64,000 bases of DNA. Source: Epiperipatus broadwayi (taxonomy: Eukaryota; Onychophora; Udeonychophora; Euonychophora; Peripatidae). The notes below the pieces were generated by a model. It had not been told where the DNA came from. It saw nothing but the letters and a program-made list of their open reading frames with translations, and ran no database searches. Shown piece after piece: positions 57,669 through 64,000 of the stretch. The stretch is taken from positions 2,562,501 to 2,626,500 of the forward strand of contig JAQFVV010000072.1 in assembly GCA_028023455.1 (NCBI GenBank). The letters run 5' to 3'. Position 1 is the stretch's first letter, and each line of letters begins with the position of its first letter. A program made the position numbers and the translations under genes.

Positions 57669-57799
57669 AGTTCATAAATTAATGAATAAAAAGGATAGTA
57701 TTTTCATGGATGGAAGAAATGCTACTTTCAGGTTAACATTTCCTGCAACACCAACTTTTTAATCAATTGTGAGTTTAGTAATCATTTCAATAAAAGCAG

Positions 57800-57885
57800 G
57801 AAGATTTTAGATCAGCAGCATAGTGGTTGATCAAAAAGATTCATCTGATTCAGAAATTTCTAATTCGAATCTATAAATACAAAAC
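57800..57885 (+). mobile_element. tRNA-relic-like sequence
   Basis: GCAGCATAGTGGTTGATCAA (A-box-like TAGTGGTTGATC), GATTCATCTGATTCAGA and TCTAATTCGAATCTATAAAT (B-box-like ATTCGAATC) in the order of a decayed tRNA-derived promoter. Confidence 0.45.
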
Positions 57886-58470
57886 AAATTATATCAATAA
57901 TAAAAAACTGCAACAAAAAACCTACCCTAACAAGTTGTTTAGTAAGATCCAGTGGATGAAATTTTTTGTGTTAGTTGTGTAAGAAAAATAGTTAAGAGGA
58001 TCAATCAAGTTGCTAAATCTAAAAGGAGATAGTTTATTATTTAAAAAATGAACATTTGTAAGTTAAATACATAACTCTTCATTTTTTCACTAAACGATTT
58101 GAAAATATGCTTAGAAAATATGTCTATGGCAGCCATTTTGAATCTCATAGCTTAAGTTAACATGCTTTTTTCACTAATCAAAATTGATTAAAAAATGATA
58201 AGATAAAATGAAAGTATTACATGAAATTGAAAAAAAAAATGGAGATACAAAACTAATCATTCTTTTCTATCTAATATCAAAAAAATGTTAAAACAAATAA
58301 TTATAACATTTCTGACTGATTTTTATGAATAATTTAATGATACATTTTAATTGTTCCTATTAGCGATCATTCTTAGACAAAACTAACAAATAAATATTTT
58401 TTCTAAAATGAATAAATTATGTTATCTTATTAGAAATATATTCTCTTATTTTTCTCTTTCACTTTTTTTT
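57886..58470. other. AT-rich DNA, no gene seen
   Basis: No recognised element. Confidence 0.4.
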
Positions 58471-58474
58471 TTTG

Positions 58475-58707
58475 CATATCTTCATATAATCATATATATT
58501 GCTTATAACACTTCATTCATATACACTTTAATAGGCAACAAATTTTTCTTAAAAACTTCTTTATTTTCCTTACAGTTTCAACAGTCCACCTCTGATAAAG
58601 TCTGCTGGACAGTCGAAACTGTAAGGAAAATAAAGAAGTTTTTAAGAAAAATTTGTTGCATATTAAAGTATATATGAAAGAAGTGTTATAAACAATATAT
58701 ATGTTAT
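58475..58707. repeat. Palindrome with about 100-bp near-perfect arms
   Basis: ATATATTGCTTATAACACTT pairs with AAGTGTTATAAACAATATAT. CAACAAATTTTTCTTAAAAA pairs with TTTTTAAGAAAAATTTGTTG, CTTCTTTATTTTCCTTACAG with CTGTAAGGAAAATAAAGAAG, and GTTTCAACAGTCCA with TGGACAGTCGAAAC. The spacer is about 17 bases. An 89-residue open frame spanning it is a by-product. Confidence 0.93.
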
Positions 58708-58711
58708 CTTA

Positions 58712-59450
58712 TATAAATTTTAATAGGAAATACTGAAAACTCCCAGTAAGCTATATGTGAACTAACCATCAGTAAATACAAAATGTGAAATGAGCCCACT
58801 TACACTTTGGTCGTACATAAGCATAACATTTACTGATGTTCTTAGACACAGAGCATGATTTATATATATATTAACATAATTTCAAGACAACTATAAGTTA
58901 TTCTGAAATCATGATAATTAATTAATTCAAAATAAACACATACAAAATATATATAAAGAAAAGCTTAGTTTAATACTTTAACAGCATAATAAGCTAAACA
59001 TACTTTCGGCTAACTGATAGTCATATTCATTTTGAATTACATTTCTCAGATTAAAGTTACATTATTACTAATTAGAGAGAAAGGCTAGCCTTATATCTAC
59101 TAACCTCTAAATATTAAATCAATCTTCAGTTAACAGATGTAAATATAATTTTTTAATAGCATGAATATAGATGAAATTAGTGAGTTATATGTGAACTAAT
59201 TGCTGGTAAATGTCACATGTGATCATCTACACTTTAGCTTTGATTGTATATAAGCATGGCATTTACTGATATTTGTATTCAGTGCTCTGTGTGTGTCAGT
59301 AAATACTCTCTGTGTAAGTATTTCAGTAAATGATACACTTATATATGATCAAAATACAATTGAGCGCATTCTACATTTTACATTTACTGATTAGTTCACA
59401 TATAGCTCACTGGGGTTTTTAGTACTTCCTGTTAATTTTATCTATATTTT
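58712..59450. mobile_element. MITE-like element, about 0.74 kb, with three arm copies
   Basis: The left arm AATAGGAAATACTGAAAACT...CAGTAAGCTATATGTGAACT pairs with the right end AGTTCACATATAGCTCACTG...TAGTACTTCCTGTTAAT. A third arm in left orientation starts near 59,180 (TGAGTTATATGTGAACTAAT, GTATATAAGCATGGCATTTA). The repeats TTTACTGAT(G/A)TT mark each. No coding sequence. Confidence 0.7.
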
Positions 59451-59800
59451 TCTATTGCAGGTATATACAACATAATATAAATTTATTTACAGAATAATAA
59501 AAATCTGAAGGTGTACTAAAATAATTCACAAGCTATATTCCTAAAGAATCATTTTTACCGAACTTGCGAACAATTTCTATCTTCTCATACCAAATTAATG
59601 GATTGGTTAAACAAAAGATGGTCACTTTTATCTGATTCCCAAATTCTTATGTGGCAAATAAATAAGATATTGTTATAAAATAATTATTTATGAATATGAC
59701 TTATAGTAAGCATTTAGACTTTGTTTTCTGCAATGTTGCATTCTTAGTGTTGCATATTTAATAGCAATAATTTATTTGCAGCTCAATAAAATTATTAAAA
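59451..59800. other. AT-rich DNA, no gene seen
   Basis: No recognised element. Confidence 0.4.
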
Positions 59801-59803
59801 AAG

Positions 59804-60122
59804 AGATGTTAATAGATGGATAGTAGAAATCTTAAACTGGATTCCAAGAGATTATAAAAGACCTAGAAAGAGACCATGTGTGAGTTGGATGTATGAAATA
59901 AGGAAATGTGAGTTGGATGTATGAAATAAGGAAATGTGTTGGACAATGCTTCAGCAGAGATTCTAGAGATTAGAGATGGATTGAACTTGAAGAAGACCTA
60001 GAAAAAGACTATCCATGAGATGGATGGATAAAATAAGCAAGCATTCTGAGGTGATGTGGAGAAGAGACACTAGAGATCCAAAAAGCTGGATTGAACTTCA
60101 TCCTGCAGTGGATCAATAATGG
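59804..60122 (+). mobile_element. RTE-type LINE, C-terminal tail
   Basis: WIPRDYKRPRKRPCVSWM at 59,838-59,891, then a second partial copy of the same tail (EEDLEKDYP...WMDKISKHSEVMWRRDTRDPK) at 59,980-60,080, ending with FILQWINNG near 60,095-60,121. Motif order equals 9,079-9,220 and 47,500-47,640. A 28-bp tandem duplication (AGTTGGATGTATGAAATAAG units, 59,879-59,934) lies inside it. Inactive fragment. Confidence 0.75.
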
Positions 60123-60960
60123 TTGAAAGATGATGAGGTATATATATATATTCCTTCAGCAATACAGGCCAGTTGTAAATAAGAGTGGCATTTCTAACTC
60201 CATAAAAATAAAAAACTGACATACAGGGAAAGATAATGTTCAAAAATTAATATTACAATTAGTACATAAACCATACTATAAGAAAAAAAAATGTCCGCAT
60301 ATACCTCACATGCTATTGTTTTTCTTAGTCTGTTTAGTAACATCAAGAAATGCCTTTTCCTCAAAACCATATTCAAGTTTTCCATAAAATTATGTTATGT
60401 TTATTCACTTCCTGTATTTATTTTAATGGTAGAACACTTTTACAATAATATATCTCACACCCAGAACACTTAAAAATATATTAATTGACCTCAGGATTTT
60501 GCCATTATACTCTCAAAATCTTATGAAGCATCTTTAGATGAAAATTTTCCAATGCCTTTCTGGTGCTAATGGTCCATGTTTTAATTCCATACAAGAAACA
60601 TAACAGAAAATATCCCACCACACGACTAATTTAATTAGATATCACTGCAAAAAAACCCTATTCTTTAATATTGCAATCTGGCTTGGACCACTACATCCAT
60701 ATCTGACCTTTTTATGTTAAAAAAAACTACCAGGCTATTTTAGTTTATTTATATTCTCAAGATGATGACTCTCCAAGCTAAAAGTTGTAATAAACAAGAA
60801 AACAAAATATCTCATTGGAAGTGGCAAAGATTTTAAATGAATAGGTAATATATACAATTAAATCAATGAAGAAAGAAAATTTTTAGAAAATGATAATTAT
60901 TATTGATATTTAAAAATAAGCAAATGAAGAAATAAAAAAATAGTTGTCAAAGCTGTATAC
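60123..60960. other. No gene seen
   Basis: The sequence 60,480-60,760 is of more mixed composition (CCTCAGGATTTTGCCATTAT, GGTGCTAATGGTCCATG). On the minus strand it may be a decayed LINE piece, since frames there contain short RT-like words, but I cannot support it. Confidence 0.35.
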
Positions 60961-60973
60961 CAAATGTCTAAAT

Positions 60974-61424
60974 CAGTGGTTCCTAACCTTTTTTTGGCCA
61001 AGCTAACCTAAGCAACTTTAAAATCCTGATCCATCTCTTCCCCCACCATGACGTATAATTTTTATTATTCAAAAAGGGAACTCCTATTCATGTGAAAGAA
61101 GCCAAAAAGGCCATTATCGAAAGGGCAGTCAAATTACAATAGAGTTTCAAGCCACTTAACTTGATCCAAGTAATAAGAGAATGGTTAGGAGTAAAAGTTA
61201 TCTAAACAGAAAGACACCAAGAAGAAGATGGCATGGAAAGAGGAAAATTCTTAACTTAAATTATGAATAATGAAATATAAGACTAATTAGCAGGATCTCA
61301 AATTCATTGATAATAACTCAAAACAATTTCAAAAAATTCACTGTTTATAACTCATTCTCAAATTGCCTTTGTAAAAATCAAATTGTCTCCCTGTAGAGTG
61401 TGTTCCACACATTGGGAACTACTG
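60974..61424. mobile_element. Non-autonomous hAT element with 8-bp TSD
   Basis: Flanked by GTCTAAAT at 60,966-60,973 and 61,425-61,432, a perfect 8-bp duplication. The ends CAGTGGTTCCTAACC and, inverted, CAGTAGTTCCCAATGT are the typical hAT terminal inverted repeat (CAG-G/A-GTTC...). At 451 bp it encodes no transposase, so it would depend on a source element in trans. The interior has no open frame of note; GAAAGAAGCCAAAAAGGCC near 61,097 is not recognised. Confidence 0.92.
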
Positions 61425-61620
61425 GTCTAAATGATAAAAAATCTACCAAATGAATGAATGCAATAGCAATATTGATATATAAAAGATTGTTTTAATTTTG
61501 ACTATAAGGCATTTAACAAACTTAAAATATAGTATCAATAATATATATATAATACAAATAAAATTTTCATTAATTAAAAACTATTATAACAATAAAAATA
61601 ATAAATATAATATAATTAAC

Positions 61621-61778
61621 AATTATGTACAGTCTTTCAATCTGCAAAAGTACTTTTGGTTAATTACTTAACCCTTCTCAACTGCTGTTAAATTAATTTA
61701 ACAGCAGTTGAGGAGGGTTAAGGAATTAACAAAAAGTACTTCTGCAGATTGAAGGACTATACATAATAGTTAAATACC
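61621..61778. repeat. Near-perfect palindrome, about 75-bp arms, almost no spacer
   Basis: The centre is TTAAATTAATTTAA with AACTGCTGTTAA and TTAACAGCAGTTGA on either side. GTACTTTTGGTTAATT pairs with AATTAACAAAAAGTAC, CTTTCAATCTGCA with TGCAGATTGAAGG, and ATTATGTACAGT with ACTATACATAAT. Nearly zero spacer means full cruciform potential. Confidence 0.93.
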
Positions 61779-61779
61779 A

Positions 61780-62340
61780 TTATATATATATATTCAGAGA
61801 AGTTGCACCAAGCACTAGTAGTATATAATAGCTAAACCTTTTAGTTGCTAAATATTTTATCAGTTTTTATGGACAAAAGATGACCATTTTTATCTACAGA
61901 TAAAAGTTATTATATCAGTGATTGATTATACAATAACAAACAGAGAAGTTACTTAATGCATATGAGATGCTTATAATAACTTTTTATTCAAATTGACTAA
62001 AAGTTTTATTTATATTATAGAGCTATTTCTGCTTATTTTAAAACTTTGTAAAAATATTCTAAAATATATGTAATGATGGAATGTTACAATGCTGAAAAAT
62101 ATGTAATACTCAGAGTGATTATGTCCCAAGCACTGGATATATGCAATTGTTATGCCCTCTAGTGAGTTAAAATTCTATTAGTTTTTGTAAACAGAAATTG
62201 ATCATTTCTGTTTATGAAACTACTTTTTCTGAATCAAAAACTGACGGACTTTTTAAAAATTAGATGGCATAGCAATTATATTAGCTAAAGTTTGGGGCAA
62301 TCTGTTGTGTGTATTACATATGTTTCATCCCTGTAATATT
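61780..62340. other. AT-rich DNA, no gene seen
   Basis: A GCCCTCTAGTGA motif lies at 62,155. No gene recognised. Confidence 0.4.
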
Positions 62341-62359
62341 TTGTTGTTATATATAAATA

Positions 62360-62402
62360 CCTATATATATATGTGTGTGTGTGTGCGCGTGCGTGTGTGT
62401 GT
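62360..62402. repeat. TA/TG/CG dinucleotide microsatellite
   Basis: TATATATATATGTGTGTGTG followed by TGCGCGTGCGTGTGTG. Confidence 0.95.
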
Positions 62403-62439
62403 AATTAAGAGGAGTGAAATCAGTCTTCCTCAGACCATG

Positions 62440-62885
62440 ATCAAATAGCACTCTAAATGTTGAACAAAGGATTATGAATAGACTGAATCTATCTATTCTT
62501 GGAGCTTTTGATATATATACTCTTAGCTTTGTCAACATTGGTGAAAATTTAGAGTGAAATTAATATATCAGCCAACTGAAATCTGATATTAAATAATGAT
62601 TAGATTAATAATGAACTTTACAAGAATGGAGATAATATCTTTTTTAATTCTATTCAATTATTAAAAATAATTGTCTTAAAAAAGATTTTATCTCCATTCT
62701 TGTATAGTTGATTATAGTCTAATAATTATTAAATGTCATATTCCAGCTGGATGATGTATTAATTTTATCTGGATTTTCATCAATGTTGATTAAGGTATAT
62801 CAGAAGCTCAAAGAATAGGTCGATTTGTACTATTCTTGATTCTTTGTTCAACATTTAGAGTATCTACTTATTCATAGCTTGAGAG
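62440..62885. repeat. Long imperfect palindrome, about 190-bp arms
   Basis: CTCTAAATGTTGAACAAAGG pairs with TTCTTTGTTCAACATTTAGAG. Further inward, CAACATTGGTGAAAAT pairs with ATTTTCATCAATGTTG, and TACAAGAATGGAGATAA with TTATCTCCATTCTTGTA. The spacer is about 45 bases. Confidence 0.88.
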
Positions 62886-63179
62886 CCCATGTTCTTTCTT
62901 AATTATATACCCATTAATTTATATTAATTTTATATATATATAATAAAGTTTGATGTCTGTATTCTTTTCAAAAATATATGTAATATTCAAATTTATATAC
63001 ATATTAAGTATATAAATTCATATAAATTTAACATTTTATTAGAAGTACATTCAACTATATTCCTTGTAGTCTGTCAACTATATAATTGAATAATTAAAAT
63101 GAGACATCATTTCATAATTCCCATAATTCAGTTCAGTTCTCCCACAATTCTATTATTTTAAAGTTTGATGATTGATGAT

Positions 63180-63480
63180 TCATTAACATTTGATGATTTC
63201 TTGAAAAATAGCCTCTTTTATTTTACATTTATTGTGGGAATGTTCAATTTGTATAATTTTTATGTTTTCATAATCAAATGTAATTCCATATTTACAAGTT
63301 TTATTATGATCAAATATAGCAGATGATGAAGCTTTATGTTCATCTTTTCCTGATTGTTTATGTTTTTGAACTCTTTTATATAAAAGCATATGTTCTTTTA
63401 TTCTTTATCTAATGTACATTTAGATTCACCAATATATTGTAAATCACATTTACATATAATTTTATATATAATACAATTTT
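63180..63480 (-). mobile_element. Penelope-like element, GIY-YIG endonuclease remnant
   Basis: On the minus strand the translation reads IYKIICKCDLQYIGES (about 63,478-63,423), then, after a one-base frameshift near 63,405, RIKEHMLLYKRVQKH. SSSAIFDHNKTCKYGITFDY (about 63,330-63,270) follows, ending KCKIKEAIFQE. A Cys-rich lead-in, QYIGES, an R-x-KEH motif, SAI-x-DH and a Glu near the end form the signature order of the GIY-YIG endonuclease at the C terminus of Penelope-like retroelements. The RT is absent. The frame is broken, so it is a fossil. A host GIY-YIG protein is less likely given the surroundings. Confidence 0.75.
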
Positions 63481-63535
63481 GATTAAAACTTAAATTTTTG
63501 CTTTTAGAGTTATTAATTAATCTATTTAATGAAAG

Positions 63536-63765
63536 CAAATCATATAGCACATGATCTATATAGCTTGCATTACCGATATGTAATAAATAAAATGTGTGCT
63601 AAAAGCTTATTTTTTTTATGATAAATGCCACAAGACAAAAGCATTTGAAATCTTTATCTTGGATTGTCCCCATCTTCAGACCTCTATTAGGCATGCTCTT
63701 TATTTATTACATATTGGTAATGCAAGCTATATAAGTCATGTGATATATGACTTGTTTTCGTTAAT
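63536..63765. repeat. Inverted repeat beside the Penelope-like fragment
   Basis: AATCATATAGCACATGATCTATATAGCTTGCATTAC at 63,539 (core ATATAGCTTGCATTAC) pairs with GTAATGCAAGCTATATAAGTCATG near 63,717-63,741, and GATATGTAATAAATAAA with TTTATTTATTACATATT. The spacer, on the minus strand, carries TCTGAAGATGGGGACAATCC. The location upstream of the endonuclease remnant suggests it belongs to the element's terminal region. Confidence 0.75.
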
Positions 63766-64000
63766 ATTATAATTTGGCTGTTAAGACTTTGGCTATATTA
63801 AATTGCTAAGCCTACTAATATATGGAGTAACTGACTTTAGTTCAAGACCATATAACTTTTTCAGTTGAAGAGCTGAATTTGAAGATATATAGATGTCTGA
63901 GAATTTCAGATCTTCTTGTTAATAGTTAAGTATAAGATAAATGCTTAGCTTGAGTTAGGATTCTGAATCTAATGTTCTAGCTCCTCACTGAAGAGAACCA
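63766..64000. other. No gene seen
   Basis: No recognised element in the last stretch. Confidence 0.4.

Noticed and set aside
58408-58677. 89-residue open frame
   Set aside because: Spans a palindrome; the second half is the inverse of the first, with no domain.
1-64000. CRISPR array, prokaryotic operons or ribosome binding sites
   Set aside because: The sequence has animal-type retroelements and SINEs, no regularly spaced short direct repeats and no gene clusters.

Overview
This is a strongly AT-rich, gene-poor stretch of what looks like a large, repeat-laden animal genome. I found no intact host protein gene, rRNA or functional tRNA: no exon chain, no long open frame, no obvious gene promoter. 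What can be recognised is mobile-element debris: non-LTR retrotransposon reverse transcriptases (at least three lineages), a Penelope-like GIY-YIG endonuclease piece, tRNA-derived SINEs with clear target-site duplications, a non-autonomous hAT element with an 8-bp duplication, a duplicated 2.9-kb TG...CA element, and many fold-back (long inverted repeat) elements. Invertebrate is likely; a cephalopod mollusc is a plausible guess from the mix of SINEs, RTE-like LINEs, fold-backs and TATATGTGTG microsatellites, but the sequence does not prove it.

Layout. 0-4.6 kb: a 0.5-kb palindrome plus an extra arm, SINE pieces, a small fold-back. 4.6-7.5 kb: copy A of the 2.9-kb element. 7.5-14 kb: palindrome, fold-backs FB1 and FB2, an RTE-type LINE tail, LINE family L-A copy 2 (11.9-13.1 kb). 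14-25 kb: mostly featureless AT-rich DNA with SINEs, a CT microsatellite, FB1, and an 0.8-kb FB2 palindrome. 25.7-30.2 kb: LINE family L-A copy 1, split by copy B of the 2.9-kb element with a 4-bp duplication. 30-47 kb: sparse; FB1, FB2, a LINE tail with a finger-like end, a duplicated 0.4-kb unit, a tRNA-like inverted pair. 46.7-47.6 kb: the longest RTE-type RT remnant. 48-54.5 kb: dense FB1/FB2 region. 54.5-64 kb: degenerate tandem repeat, several near-perfect palindromes, the hAT element, and the Penelope-like fragment on the minus strand.

Nothing here forms an operon or pathway. The story is layered insertion: LINE broken by the 2.9-kb element, which then gained TA hairpins. The most unusual sequence signal is in fold-back family FB2, where several copies carry a hammerhead-ribozyme-like core (CTGATGA, short stem, GAAA, flanked by complementary AT-rich arms); the nucleotide at the expected cleavage position argues against it being active. 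All comparisons are by eye; no alignment or database search was run.
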